Numbered from the stretch's first letter, positions 31,679 through 41,005 are shown. The stretch is DNA of 64,000 bases from an uncultured Christensenella sp. (GCA_910584155.1 CAJTYG010000005.1:1-64000); one strand, 5' to 3'. The notes: generated by a model not told the origin, from the letters alone. A program made the numbers and translations.

Positions 31679-32802
31679 TAGACGAAGAAGTTTTGACCGA
31701 TAAATCGGAAGAAAAAAGCGTAAATGAAGCACCGCTCATAGAGATTGTAAACCTCACCAAAAAGTTTGGCGATTTGCTTGTTTTGGACGATATTTCGGCG
31801 ACTATAAACGAGGGCGAAAAGATAGCGGTCATCGGTCCGTCGGGAGGCGGAAAATCTACGTTTTTAAGATGTTTAAACTGTCTTGAGGACCCCACTACAG
31901 GCAGCATATATTTTGACGGCGTTGACATTGCGGATATGAAGGTGAACATCAACACTCACCGTCAGAAGATGGGAATGGTGTTTCAGCAATTCAACCTGTT
32001 TAACAATATGACCGTCAAAAAAAATATAATGCTTGCGCCCGTGCAGATAGGCATAAAAAATATGCGCAGGGCGCAGCTTAAAAACGCATTCGTGCCGCTG
32101 TACAACGCTTGGTTCAAGGCGTTTGGACAGCACCACAATGCGATGATAGAAAAACGCATTGTAAAGCTCAAATCGAGGGTTGAACAGTTAAAAACAGAGC
32201 TTGAACCTATACTTTCTGCGTGGGAAAGCACAAAGAGCTATAAGGAAATAGCGGGAAAATCATACGTTGATTACGACAAAAGTCTGACCGCAAAAAAGCT
32301 GAAGCTCACGGATAAGATAGAAAAAACCGAGCGCAGGATAGTGCGTACCGTGCCTGCCGAGCCGCACGAAAAACAGGAGCTTACGCACGAGTCCGTAAAG
32401 CAGATAAAGCAGGAGGCGTCCGAGGCTGCCGACAGGCTGCTTGCAAGGATAGGGCTAAGCGACAAGGCGGACGTATATCCGTCCACTCTGAGCGGCGGAC
32501 AGAAGCAGCGTGTGGCGATCGCCCGTGCGCTTGCTATGAACCCCAAAGTAATGCTGTTTGACGAGCCCACGAGCGCACTCGACCCCGAGATGGTCGGCGA
32601 GGTGCTCGACCTCATAAAGCAGGTCGCCGACGAGGGAATGACTATGGTCATCGTCACGCACGAAATGGCGTTTGCAAGAGAGGTGGGCACACGTATCTTC
32701 TTTATGGCTCAGGGCAAAATTCTGGAACAGGGACCTCCCGAAGAGTTTTTCAAAAATCCGCAGCACCCACGCCTCAAGGAATTTTTAAAGAAAGTGCTTT
32801 GA
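31675..32802 (+). CDS. Amino acid ABC transporter ATPase with a large helical insertion
   Basis: A 375-residue GlnQ-type ATPase, against about 240-250 for the family. Walker A GPSGGGKST is at residues 54-62, the Q-loop VFQQFNLF at 102-109, the signature LSGGQKQRVAIARAL at 272-286, Walker B VMLFDEPTSALDP at 292-304 and the His switch VTHEMAF near 330. Normally Q-loop and signature are about 60 residues apart; here about 170. The extra ~110 residues (about 131-246) are highly charged and predicted coiled-coil (IEKRIVKLKSRVEQLKTELE, KKLKLTDKIEKTERRI). The core is intact, so the protein should be active. Confidence 0.9.
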   Translation: MIDEEVLTDKSEEKSVNEAPLIEIVNLTKKFGDLLVLDDISATINEGEKIAVIGPSGGGKSTFLRCLNCLEDPTTGSIYFDGVDIADMKVNINTHRQKMGMVFQQFNLFNNMTVKKNIMLAPVQIGIKNMRRAQLKNAFVPLYNAWFKAFGQHHNAMIEKRIVKLKSRVEQLKTELEPILSAWESTKSYKEIAGKSYVDYDKSLTAKKLKLTDKIEKTERRIVRTVPAEPHEKQELTHESVKQIKQEASEAADRLLARIGLSDKADVYPSTLSGGQKQRVAIARALAMNPKVMLFDEPTSALDPEMVGEVLDLIKQVADEGMTMVIVTHEMAFAREVGTRIFFMAQGKILEQGPPEEFFKNPQHPRLKEFLKKVL

Positions 32803-32844
32803 CAAAATATCAAAGCCGATATGATTTTTATTTATTTCGCATAT

Positions 32845-32870
32845 AGCTCCGCCGTTGCGGGGCTTTTTTG
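32845..32870 (+). terminator. Terminator of the amino acid importer operon
   Basis: AGCTCCGC pairs with GCGGGGCT (one T-G pair) around CGTT, followed by TTTTT. Confidence 0.8.
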
Positions 32871-33009
32871 CGCCGTTTTTGATGAAAATATCGCAAAAAT
32901 TGAACTTTACACGCCTAAACATACGTTTTTTTGAGTTTTAACTTCTTTACATAAATACTAAACAGTGATACTATATAATATAACTTTATTATGTTAGGAT
33001 AGGTGCGCT

Positions 33010-33990
33010 TTGATATACGGCGAGCTTGAAGAACATCTTAATAGCGCTATAAACGGATTGGATAGGCTTTATCCCGTCTACGTCGTGCACGGAAGCGACG
33101 ATTATCTTTGCGAAAGCGCAGTGAAGATGTTAAGCAAAATAGTCGAGGACGATTTTGCGACGTTCAATCTGTCCAAATTTTCATCAGAGGACGGCGTTGA
33201 CGACGCTATAGAGTGTCTGCATACTTATCCCGTATTCGGGCAATATAGAGTTGTAATATTGGAAATAGCGCAAAAGCTTGCCGACGGCGACAGGGCTAAG
33301 CTGAAGAGCTATACCGAGGCTCCCGACGAGACGTCCGTTTTGGTGTTGAGCTGCGACGCAGAAATTGCAAAGAGCTTTAAGGGCAAAAGCGTGGCGGCAG
33401 TGGACTGCAAGACGCTCGAGACCGCCGACGCCGTAGCGCAGATAAAAAAGCTTTGCGCTATGCCGCCCGTGGTCGGCATAGACGACGCTGCCGCCCTCGA
33501 GCTTGCAAAGCGCACGCAAAACGCTATGTCACGCATAGTGAGCGAGCTTGTAAAGCTAAAGGCGTATTGCGAGGGCAGTATATCGGCGGAGGACGTGTGC
33601 GATATGGTCACGGCGGACTTCGATTTTCAGATATACGAGCTTACGGACGCTGTGAGCAAAAAGGACGGCGACACCGCTTTTAAGGTGCTGGACGTGTTTT
33701 ATAAAAACGGTGTGCGCTCAATGCGCATACTCAATCAGCTTTATGACAGATACCGCAAAATGCTGCACGCAGAGCTCGCAAAGGGCTTGAGCAACGACGA
33801 GGTGGGCGCATTGCTTGCGATGAATCCCAAGGCGGTGTATCATTTGCGCAAGGTGTCGTCTACATACTCGCAGGTGAGGCTGAAAAAAAGCCTCGACTGC
33901 CTGCACGCCCTGCAGTGCGACGTGCTCAGCGGAAAACGCAACGAAAGCTCGGCGCTGCAGCAGGCTATGTTTGAATTGCTTTTGATTTGA
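33010..33990 (+). CDS. holA: DNA polymerase III delta subunit
   Basis: A 326-residue clamp-loader delta subunit that opens the beta sliding clamp. Features are the N-terminal YPVYVVHGSDDYLCESAVKML, the AAA-like domain with a degenerate nucleotide site, and the C-terminal collar (NQLYDRYRKMLHAELAKGLSNDEV, LAMNPKAVYHLRK). The start is TTG at 33010 after AGGTG; no ATG fits nearby. TTTACA and GATACT 17 bases apart form a promoter about 45 bases upstream. Confidence 0.9.
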   Translation: MIYGELEEHLNSAINGLDRLYPVYVVHGSDDYLCESAVKMLSKIVEDDFATFNLSKFSSEDGVDDAIECLHTYPVFGQYRVVILEIAQKLADGDRAKLKSYTEAPDETSVLVLSCDAEIAKSFKGKSVAAVDCKTLETADAVAQIKKLCAMPPVVGIDDAAALELAKRTQNAMSRIVSELVKLKAYCEGSISAEDVCDMVTADFDFQIYELTDAVSKKDGDTAFKVLDVFYKNGVRSMRILNQLYDRYRKMLHAELAKGLSNDEVGALLAMNPKAVYHLRKVSSTYSQVRLKKSLDCLHALQCDVLSGKRNESSALQQAMFELLLI

Positions 33991-34004
33991 GAGGTGTACG
34001 GCTT

Positions 34005-34871
34005 ATGGCAAACGGAAAGCTGAATAAAAAATACGCTCCCCTGATATGGATAGCGCTTTTGCTTGCGTGCTTCATGCGCAATGCTTACGCAATGTATATG
34101 ACTGTCGTAAGCAGCGAGATATCGGGCAGTATGCTTACGGTGCTTTTGATCATACTTCGTTTTGTCTTCGAGTACGGTGCGTTGCCGCTGGCTATCGTTG
34201 CGGTGGGCGCACTGATAGTCTGGTATATCGGCTCCGCAAGATACGTGCGCAGCATATCGAGAAGCGATTTTTGCTATATCGTGATGGCGACCGTGGCGGC
34301 GGAAAAGTTTTTGGTGGGCATAATAGAAATTTTTGCCATACTCGCACCCGACCTGCAGACGGTCACGTCAAGCGTGCTCGATTTTGCGCTGCTCACCGCT
34401 GCGTTTTTGGCGGTGTACTTTCTGGTGATAGTGAAGTGGTACAGGTTCAATCCCGTTGAAAAATACAATGCCTTCAAGATGTGGTTTATGATTTATATGA
34501 TAGTCGCAGGCGTTGCGGTCGTAGGCGGCAATATATCCGTTCTGGCGCTTATGGACGGCTCGCAGATAAGCTATATGCTATATCAGATGTTGATTACGAC
34601 GGGCACGGTTTTGTATCTCGGTCCCGTGCAGATGGGCGCAAGCATTGCGGCGATAGCGATATATTTTGCATATCTTATCGCAGTCATTGTCATAGGCGAG
34701 GTGCTAAGAAGCAGGGCAAATAAGTTCCGCAATCCCGAGACGAGAGGGGAATACTATGAGAGCTTCGACAACAGGGGATATACGCTGAGAGAGGACGCAG
34801 ACAGCGTTTTCGGCGGCGAAAATAAGCATAAAAAGGACGACGAACACGTGTTTGACGAGTTCGATCTGTGA
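34005..34871 (+). CDS. Polytopic membrane protein, unknown function
   Basis: A 288-residue integral membrane protein with six or seven hydrophobic spans between residues 10 and 240 and a charged, acidic cytoplasmic tail (about 245-288, ending KKDDEHVFDEFDL). No family recognised. The start at 34005 follows GAGGTG; an in-frame TTG at 33987 overlaps holA. It is sandwiched between holA and cdaA in one transcript, 19 bases ahead of cdaA. A role with c-di-AMP signalling is possible but unsupported. Confidence 0.7.
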   Translation: MANGKLNKKYAPLIWIALLLACFMRNAYAMYMTVVSSEISGSMLTVLLIILRFVFEYGALPLAIVAVGALIVWYIGSARYVRSISRSDFCYIVMATVAAEKFLVGIIEIFAILAPDLQTVTSSVLDFALLTAAFLAVYFLVIVKWYRFNPVEKYNAFKMWFMIYMIVAGVAVVGGNISVLALMDGSQISYMLYQMLITTGTVLYLGPVQMGASIAAIAIYFAYLIAVIVIGEVLRSRANKFRNPETRGEYYESFDNRGYTLREDADSVFGGENKHKKDDEHVFDEFDL

Positions 34872-34890
34872 TATATAAAACGGAGGAAAT

Positions 34891-35754
34891 ATGCAGTACG
34901 ACTTCATAGGATTTTTTAAAAACTTGAACGCTTATGCGGCGATCGACTTTATCTTGCTGCTTGCGGTGGTGGCGGTGATAATCTGCTTTTTCATCTACAA
35001 GCGCAACGTAAAGGTGCTGTTCCTTTTGCTGGGCGCAGCGGTGCTGGATATAGCTGTCAACGTGGGCGCAAATGCGCTTGCAGACAGCCACGCACTTCAG
35101 ATCGCAAAATACATAACGCATTTTGTCGTAATTTTTAACATAGTAGCCGCTTGCGTAGTTTATCAAAGCGACCTCAAAAACATCTTCCAAAAGGTGTCTG
35201 CGGCAAGAAATATCGAGCTTCACAACAGCAGCGACGAGCTAAGAGCGTCTACGCTTGAGATACTCACCGCCTGTCAGGATATGGCAAAGCAGGACGTGGG
35301 CGCTATCATCATCATTGACTCAAAGGGCGATATAAACGATACGATACTGGACTCCGGCACAAGGCTTGACGCAGTGCTGTCCGCACCGCTTCTCGAAAGC
35401 ATTTTTATCACCAAAGGTCCTTTGCACGACGGAGCGGTGATAGTGCGAGGCAACCGTATCATCGCAGCGGGCTGCTTCCTTACGCTTACGCAGCGCAACG
35501 TCAACAAGGAAATGGGCACCCGTCACCGTGCGGCTATCGGCGTGACGGAGGACACCGACGTGCTGTCCATTGTCGTCAGCGAGGAAACGGGCATAATATC
35601 CGTCGTCAAGCATGGCGAGATAAAGAGATATATGACGATGGACAAGCTCAACGACGAGATAGAAATGGCGTACGGCATTTCCGCAAACGTGAAGGCGGTC
35701 ATCGGCAGACAACAGACAAATAAAAAGAAACATAAAAATCGTAGGTTCTTATGA
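34891..35754 (+). CDS. cdaA: Diadenylate cyclase CdaA
   Basis: A 287-residue membrane-bound diadenylate cyclase. Three N-terminal spans (about residues 17-95) and a short coiled linker precede the DAC domain with LHDGAVIVRG (DGA motif) and GTRHRAAIGVTEDTD (RHR motif). It makes c-di-AMP from two ATP, controlling potassium and osmolyte transport and cell-wall balance. The usual downstream partners cdaR (YbbR) and glmM are absent here; a DUF1015 gene overlaps its stop (ATGA). Confidence 0.95.
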   Translation: MQYDFIGFFKNLNAYAAIDFILLLAVVAVIICFFIYKRNVKVLFLLLGAAVLDIAVNVGANALADSHALQIAKYITHFVVIFNIVAACVVYQSDLKNIFQKVSAARNIELHNSSDELRASTLEILTACQDMAKQDVGAIIIIDSKGDINDTILDSGTRLDAVLSAPLLESIFITKGPLHDGAVIVRGNRIIAAGCFLTLTQRNVNKEMGTRHRAAIGVTEDTDVLSIVVSEETGIISVVKHGEIKRYMTMDKLNDEIEMAYGISANVKAVIGRQQTNKKKHKNRRFL

Positions 35755-36950
35755 CAGCAATCAAATCAGTAGATATTCTTTTGCCACGCAGCGCCGACTA
35801 TGAAAAGTGGGCTGTGGTGGCGTGCGATCAATTCACCTCTCAGCCGAAATACTGGCAGGAGTTGGACAGCTTTGTAGGCGACGAGCCGAGCACCTTGCGC
35901 CTCATTTATCCCGAGGTCTATCTCGGCGAACAAAACGGCGACGAACGTATTGCAAAAATACATAAGACGATGGCTAAGTACGTTGCGGACGGCGTTTTGC
36001 AGGAGCTTAAAAATACCTTTGTGCTTGTAAAGAGGACGACGGCTTTCGGGAATACGAGGCTCGGACTTGTCGCAGGACTCGATCTCGAGGACTACTGCTT
36101 TACGCACCCCTCGCATGCGCAGGTGCGCTCGACGGAGGACGTGGTGTTGGACAGAATCCCGCCCCGCCTCAAAATAAGAGAGGGCGCTCCGCTTGAGCTG
36201 CCGCACGTAATTTTGCTCATAGACGACCAAAAGAGGTGTGTGCTCGAAAAGCTTGCCGCAAAGGCGAATGACGTCCTTTACGACTTTGAGCTGAATATGA
36301 ACGGCGGTCATCTGACGGGCTTTAAGATTGCTGCAAACGAGGCTCTCGAGCTGTTTGACGCTTATGCGCAGGATAAGCTTGCGGCAGGCGATGACTTCCT
36401 GTTTGCGGTGGGCGACGGCAATCACTCGCTTGCTACGGCGCAGGCGTATTGGAATGAGATAAAGCAAACGCTAAGCGAAGAGGAGCGCAAAACTCACCCC
36501 GCACGCTTTGCGCTTTGCGAGATAGAAAATCTTTATGACGAGGGCATAGTTTTCGAGCCTATCCACCGCTTTGTGTTCGGGGCGGGCGAAGAGCTTTTAG
36601 AGGCGTTGAAGACTATCGGCGGAGACGGCAAAATTAAAGCGATTATAAACGGAAAAGAGGTCGGAATAAGCGTGCCGCAAAACTGCGCAGAGGCTATAAG
36701 CGCAGTGCAGAGGACGGTCGAGCAATATGTTGCGGGGCATAAGGACAGCAAGGTGGACTATATACACGGCGAGGATAATCTTATGCAGATAGCCGCCGCA
36801 AACGAGGGCGTTGCGCTCATAATGCCGTCGCTCAAAAAGGACGAGCTGTTCAGCTATGTATCCGCTCACGGGACGCTCTGCAAAAAGACGTTTTCTATGG
36901 GCGAGGCGCAGGAAAAGCGCTACTACGTAGAGGCAAAGCGCATAGGTTGA
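35751..36950 (+). CDS. DUF1015 family protein
   Basis: A 399-residue DUF1015 protein. Recognisable stretches include YEKWAVVACDQFTSQPKYW near the start and FLFAVGDGNHSLATAQAYWNE in the middle, the hallmark GDGNHS motif. The function of the family is not established; a kinase/phosphatase-like or serine-metabolism role has been suggested from neighbourhoods. It is translationally coupled to cdaA through ATGA. Its charged central part has no membrane span. Confidence 0.88.
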   Translation: MTAIKSVDILLPRSADYEKWAVVACDQFTSQPKYWQELDSFVGDEPSTLRLIYPEVYLGEQNGDERIAKIHKTMAKYVADGVLQELKNTFVLVKRTTAFGNTRLGLVAGLDLEDYCFTHPSHAQVRSTEDVVLDRIPPRLKIREGAPLELPHVILLIDDQKRCVLEKLAAKANDVLYDFELNMNGGHLTGFKIAANEALELFDAYAQDKLAAGDDFLFAVGDGNHSLATAQAYWNEIKQTLSEEERKTHPARFALCEIENLYDEGIVFEPIHRFVFGAGEELLEALKTIGGDGKIKAIINGKEVGISVPQNCAEAISAVQRTVEQYVAGHKDSKVDYIHGEDNLMQIAAANEGVALIMPSLKKDELFSYVSAHGTLCKKTFSMGEAQEKRYYVEAKRIG

Positions 36951-37023
36951 ATTTTTGATGAGGCAGTGACGTAAAACCGCTAAGTTAAATACTATAAAGT
37001 AGAATTTGTTTGGAGAAAGGTAT

Positions 37024-38349
37024 ATGAAGGTTTGTAAATTCGGCGGAACGTCCATGGCAAACGGCAAGACGATAGGACTTGTCGCCGATATAATAAACGA
37101 GGACAGCGAGCGTAGATTTATTGTTGTGTCCGCCCCCGGAAAGCGGGATAAAAAGGACGTCAAGGTGACGGACGCTCTTTATGAGTGCTATGACGAAATT
37201 GCAAAAAACGGCACTTGTGACATCGCTTTTGAGGTGATAAACAAGCGTTTTTGCGATATTGCAGGCAGCTTGACGCCCGATTTTGACATTTGCGGCGTGC
37301 TTAAGGACGTAAAGGCGCAGATGGAAAAGACCAAATCCAAAGAGTTTTGCGCATCGAGAGGGGAATGTCTGAGCGCACTCATTCTCGCAAAAAAACTCGG
37401 TGCGGAATTTGTGGATACGGCGGGGCTCATCGAGTTTGATACCGACGGAAATCTGCTGCTTGACAGATCGATAGAAAATTTGCAGGCAAGGCTTGCGGAC
37501 GTAGACAGAGCTGTGCTGCCCGGCTTTTACGGCACGGATACGGACGGCAACGTGAGGACGTTTTCAAGAGGCGGCTCGGACGTGTCAGGCGCAATCGTCG
37601 CACGGGCTATGGGCGCAGAGGTCTATGAAAACTGGACGGACGTGGACGGCTTTTTGAGCGCAGATCCACGCATTGTGGACAAGCCGTGTCTTATAGATTA
37701 TCTGAGCTACAGAGAGCTTCGAGAGCTATCTTATATGGGCGCAGAGGTGCTGCATCCGGAATCTATTTTCCCTGTCCGCAGTGCGGGAATACCCATAAAT
37801 ATCAAAAATACCTTCAATCCGTCCTTTAAGGGGACGATGATAGTCGCAAACAATAAGCTTCCTAAGGAGCATAAGATAATCACGGGCATCGCAGGGCGCA
37901 AGGGATTTACAATCATCAATATCGAAAAGGATATGATGAACAGCGAGATAGGCTTTGGCAGAAAGGTGCTTGAGGTGCTCGAGGACGAGGGCATTTCTTT
38001 TGAGCACGTGCCGTCGGGCATAGATACGCTGTCGGTCGTGATAAGAGACGAGTACGTCAGCGGAAAGATGCAAAAGGTGCTCGCCAAATTGCAGGAAACT
38101 ATCAACGGCGACAACGTGGAAATACACAGCGGACTGTCGCTTATCGCCACCGTCGGACACAATATGGCGTCAAGGCACGGCACTGCCGCTACGCTGTTTG
38201 AGGCGCTTGCTTCAAACCATATCAACGTGCGTATGATAGACCAAGGCTCGTCGGAGCTGAATATCATCGTGGGCGTGGATACGTTCGATTACGAAAAGGC
38301 GATAAACGCCATTTATCACGCCTTTATCAAAACGCCGTCGGACTGCTGA
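37024..38349 (+). CDS. lysC: Aspartate kinase
   Basis: A 441-residue aspartokinase making aspartyl phosphate for lysine, threonine and methionine. The kinase motif is KVCKFGGTSMANG at the start, FSRGGSDVSGAIVARA near 180 and YENWTDVDGFLSADPR in the middle. Two ACT domains fill the last ~140 residues (GFTIINIEKDMMN, SGLSLIATVGHNM) and mediate feedback. The start at 37024 follows GGAGAAAGG; an earlier in-frame TTG at 37006 is upstream of that site. It is monocistronic. Confidence 0.94.
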   Translation: MKVCKFGGTSMANGKTIGLVADIINEDSERRFIVVSAPGKRDKKDVKVTDALYECYDEIAKNGTCDIAFEVINKRFCDIAGSLTPDFDICGVLKDVKAQMEKTKSKEFCASRGECLSALILAKKLGAEFVDTAGLIEFDTDGNLLLDRSIENLQARLADVDRAVLPGFYGTDTDGNVRTFSRGGSDVSGAIVARAMGAEVYENWTDVDGFLSADPRIVDKPCLIDYLSYRELRELSYMGAEVLHPESIFPVRSAGIPINIKNTFNPSFKGTMIVANNKLPKEHKIITGIAGRKGFTIINIEKDMMNSEIGFGRKVLEVLEDEGISFEHVPSGIDTLSVVIRDEYVSGKMQKVLAKLQETINGDNVEIHSGLSLIATVGHNMASRHGTAATLFEALASNHINVRMIDQGSSELNIIVGVDTFDYEKAINAIYHAFIKTPSDC

Positions 38350-38355
38350 ACTAAG

Positions 38356-38379
38356 CGCACGCAAGCCGTGCGTTTTTTT
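38356..38379 (+). terminator. Terminator of the aspartate kinase gene
   Basis: CGCACG pairs with CGTGCG around CAAGC, followed by seven T. Confidence 0.85.
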
Positions 38380-38501
38380 ATGTCATCAAAAGATTTGACT
38401 TCTGCAAAATTATTTGCAGATTTCGCTTTTATTTAAGCAAATAGTTTGATATTATATTAAATAGTCAATAATTGCCGCAGGGCAAAAGCAGAGGTATGTT
38501 T

Positions 38502-39653
38502 ATGGACAGTGTGATATTTGACAAAATAAGCAAGTACGCAAAGGTGTTTGCACAAAAAAGATTTATCGAAAGCGGATATATCGCCATGCGTGACGGCGAC
38601 GGAATATTTATCACGGCTACTAAGGCGGATTTAAACAATTTAGGCGAAAACGACGTGGTGTTTGTCAATGATAAAAATATAGAGTCGCTCGAGGGCAACT
38701 TCCGTGCGGCGGCGGTCATTCTGTTTTGCGCTATACGTCAGGACGGCGGCGCAACGGTAGCCGCAATCGTGGACAGCGACGCTATCCTGCAGTTTTCAAG
38801 CAAACGCAAGCCGCTGCTTCCCGTGATAGACAGCGTTGCGCATCTTTTGGGCAGTACGGTGAAGTGCGCATCAAAAAACGTAGCAGCAGAGATAGTGACA
38901 GCACTTTCGGGCTACAGAAACGCTTGCCTTATGCCCGACGCAGGCGCAGTGGTAAAGGCACGCAGCTTTGACGAGCTTATAAATGCCGTCGCAGTGCTGG
39001 ATAAGGCTTGCCGTGCGGATATACTTGCAGAGGACAACGGCGGAACGCAGCACTTGAATGCCGTAACGGCGCTCTTCGAGCAGGTGATATACAAATTGAA
39101 AACATCAAAAACATCTGCAGCTAAGGACGCTCAAAGCAATACTGCTGCTCAAAACGGCAAAACTGCACTGCATGGCGAAAACAATACCAATCAAATCAGC
39201 GAAGCTGCCGCAAGCGAAAATAATAACGAACAAACCGAAAATGCTCCAAACGGCGAGGCTGTCGTAAATGAAAATGACGGGCAGACCGAAAACGCTCAAA
39301 ACAGCGAGCCTGCAATAGAACAAGATAATGAAGATATCGTCAGAATGACGATGATAGACGGCAAAATATTTGCGCTGTGCTGTCCGCAATACGTGGCGAC
39401 GGTGGCGGCTATCGGAAAGCCTATGGCTGTCACGGACGAATTTAAGGATACGTTCGGCGAGGAAATCGCTTGCTTGCCGTCAAAAACGGTGCTGTCGGAC
39501 AAGGCGCTTGCAAAGCTCGCACAGCTTATGAACGGCGCAGAGGTCTGCTTTATGGCGCAGCACGGCGTACTGATACTTGCAAACGACAAGGAAGCGTTGA
39601 CGGGCAAACTTGAAAAAATTGAAAATGCCTGCAAGGCATATTTCAAAGCGTAA
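38502..39653 (+). CDS. Two-lobed class II aldolase/adducin-like protein with a disordered linker
   Basis: A 383-residue protein. Residues ~5-190 resemble a class II aldolase fold (SGYIAMRDGDGIFITATKAD, NLGENDVVFV) but the usual HG metal segment reads CLMPDAGAVVKARSFDELINA. Residues ~205-280 are a low-complexity linker rich in Asn, Glu, Gln and Ala, with similar NNEQTENAPNGE and DGQTENAQNSE stretches. Residues ~285-383 repeat the C-terminal part of the same fold, now with AQHGVLILANDKEAL. Metal-dependent aldol chemistry is doubtful because His ligands are few. The start at 38502 follows AGAGG with good spacing. Confidence 0.6.
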   Translation: MDSVIFDKISKYAKVFAQKRFIESGYIAMRDGDGIFITATKADLNNLGENDVVFVNDKNIESLEGNFRAAAVILFCAIRQDGGATVAAIVDSDAILQFSSKRKPLLPVIDSVAHLLGSTVKCASKNVAAEIVTALSGYRNACLMPDAGAVVKARSFDELINAVAVLDKACRADILAEDNGGTQHLNAVTALFEQVIYKLKTSKTSAAKDAQSNTAAQNGKTALHGENNTNQISEAAASENNNEQTENAPNGEAVVNENDGQTENAQNSEPAIEQDNEDIVRMTMIDGKIFALCCPQYVATVAAIGKPMAVTDEFKDTFGEEIACLPSKTVLSDKALAKLAQLMNGAEVCFMAQHGVLILANDKEALTGKLEKIENACKAYFKA

Positions 39654-39681
39654 AAATTTATCAGCACTCGAAAATTTATTT

Positions 39682-39707
39682 GCGCTCGCTTTGCGAGCGC
39701 TTTTTTT
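39682..39707 (+). terminator. Intrinsic terminator
   Basis: GCGCTCGC pairs with GCGAGCGC around TTT, followed by seven T. The same stem sequence occurs inside the dispersed repeat at 1-74 and 39917. Confidence 0.8.
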
Positions 39708-39744
39708 AATTTTGCAACAGGGGGTATGTCGTGTACTTTAAATT

Positions 39745-40100
39745 AAATAACCCCCTCTTTCCGGTCTCGCCGGAATTTCTCCCCCACTCGTATAAAGCAG
39801 TATTCTCTTTCATTTTTTTTCATCGCTCGTGGGGGCGACACTCGGTCTGCGCAAATAACTGACGACGCCTCATATGCCACTCGTTCACGGGCATAAAACA
39901 ACACTTGCCCGTTCACTTGTACTAAGAGCGTGCTTGACGCTCAATTTAGCGCTCGCCTTGCGAGCGCTTATCTAAGCTTCGCAACGAGTACACGTTACAC
40001 CTTATCACGCTTTTGATTGTTCTAAGCTTCGCAACAGGGTGTGCGTTCTGGATTGCTTCGGCAAATGCCTCGCAATGACGGTACTTGTTCTAAGCTTCGC
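39745..40100. repeat. Repeat-rich intergenic region
   Basis: In the 738-base gap before xpt, no gene is seen. The region contains the hairpin TTCCGG-TCTCG-CCGGAA (39760-39776), a CCCCCAC/GTGGGGG pair around 39782-39838, the second copy of the 74-base repeat (39917-39989), isolated TCTAAGCTTCGCAA copies (about 40020 and 40086) and one GGATTGCTTCGGC..CGCAATGACG element (40047-40080). Confidence 0.7.
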
Positions 40101-40276
40101 AAAAGCTATTTGAAAAAGCTATTTGAATGTATATAATAATATATCAATAATATTAAACTAAGCGAAATAACAAGCGTTTTGCGCAGCAATTTTCGACCGT
40201 ATACGATATCAAAATATACCTTTCGTGTTTTTGAGATAAAATCGTCAAAAAAAACTTCTTTGCCGCCTCAATTCGT

Positions 40277-40305
40277 TTGACACGCTATTTTTATTTGGCT
40301 ATAAT
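40277..40305 (+). promoter_or_regulatory. Consensus promoter of xpt
   Basis: TTGACA at 40277-40282, a 17-base spacer and TATAAT at 40300-40305, an exact consensus. Transcription should start near 40312, giving an 80-base leader. Confidence 0.85.
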
Positions 40306-40336
40306 TTGCGTATCGTTTAAGTAACTTCATCGCAAC

Positions 40337-40389
40337 TGCACATCGGGCGGAAAGACCGCCGACACCACAGCTTCGTGGGAAGGAGTGCA
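40337..40389 (+). promoter_or_regulatory. Candidate cis-regulatory RNA: three-way junction in the xpt leader
   Basis: TGCAC (40337-40341) pairs with GTGCA (40385-40389) to close a junction. One arm is GGCGG (40346-40350) with CCGCC (40356-40360); the other is CCAC (40365-40368) with GTGG (40375-40378). The Shine-Dalgarno AAGGAG lies in the last junction strand next to the closing stem, so folding could hide it. It does not fit the guanine/adenine riboswitch consensus. Confidence 0.5.
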
Positions 40390-40391
40390 AA

Positions 40392-40964
40392 ATGCAACTG
40401 TTGGAAGAGCGTATCCTTAAGGACGGCAAGGTCTATTCGGGCAACGTCCTCAAGGTGAGCGGATTTCTCAATCAACTAATAGACGAAGAGCTTCTATTTG
40501 AGGTGGGCAAGGAAATTTCCGTGCGCTTTTGCGAGCAAGAGGTTACAAAAATTTTGACAGTCGAGGCATCGGGCATAGCCATAGCGTGTGCAGCTGCACA
40601 TTACATGCATGTACCGGTGCTTTTTGCTAAGAAAAGCAAGACTTCAAACCTTGCAGACGACTGCTATACTGCTGACGTTGTGTCCTTTACGCACAACAAT
40701 ACGGCGACGATAGTGGTTGAAAAATCCTTTTTATCCTCCGACGACAAAATTTTGATTGTTGACGACTTTATCGCAAGAGGGGCGGCGATCAAGGGGCTGA
40801 GAAGCATCATCGATCAGGCGGGCGCTACGCTTGTCGGCTGCGCTATTGCCATAGAAAAGGGCTTTCAGGGCGGCGGCGACGCTTTGCGTGCAGAGGGAAT
40901 AAAGGTGGAAAGTCTGGCGATAGTCGACAGTATGACGGACGACTCGCTGACCTTCAGACACTGA
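40392..40964 (+). CDS. xpt: Xanthine phosphoribosyltransferase
   Basis: A 190-residue type I phosphoribosyltransferase converting xanthine and PRPP to XMP. The start MQLLEERILKDGKVYSGNVLKVSGFLNHQ-like pattern (here FLNQLID) is typical of Xpt. KILTVEASGIAIA lies near residue 56 and the PRPP motif ILIVDDFIARGAAIKG near residue 122. It is followed by a BMP-type binding protein and a nucleoside ABC importer, consistent with purine salvage. A perfect promoter and a structured leader precede it. Confidence 0.93.
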   Translation: MQLLEERILKDGKVYSGNVLKVSGFLNQLIDEELLFEVGKEISVRFCEQEVTKILTVEASGIAIACAAAHYMHVPVLFAKKSKTSNLADDCYTADVVSFTHNNTATIVVEKSFLSSDDKILIVDDFIARGAAIKGLRSIIDQAGATLVGCAIAIEKGFQGGGDALRAEGIKVESLAIVDSMTDDSLTFRH

Positions 40965-41005
40965 GACAAAAATTAAAGCCGAAAGGCAAAAATAAGGAGA
41001 ACAAA

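Noticed and set aside
40312..40391. Guanine/xanthine purine riboswitch of the known class before xpt
   Set aside because: The conserved core of the purine aptamer and its loop-loop sequences are missing; listed instead as an unassigned structure.
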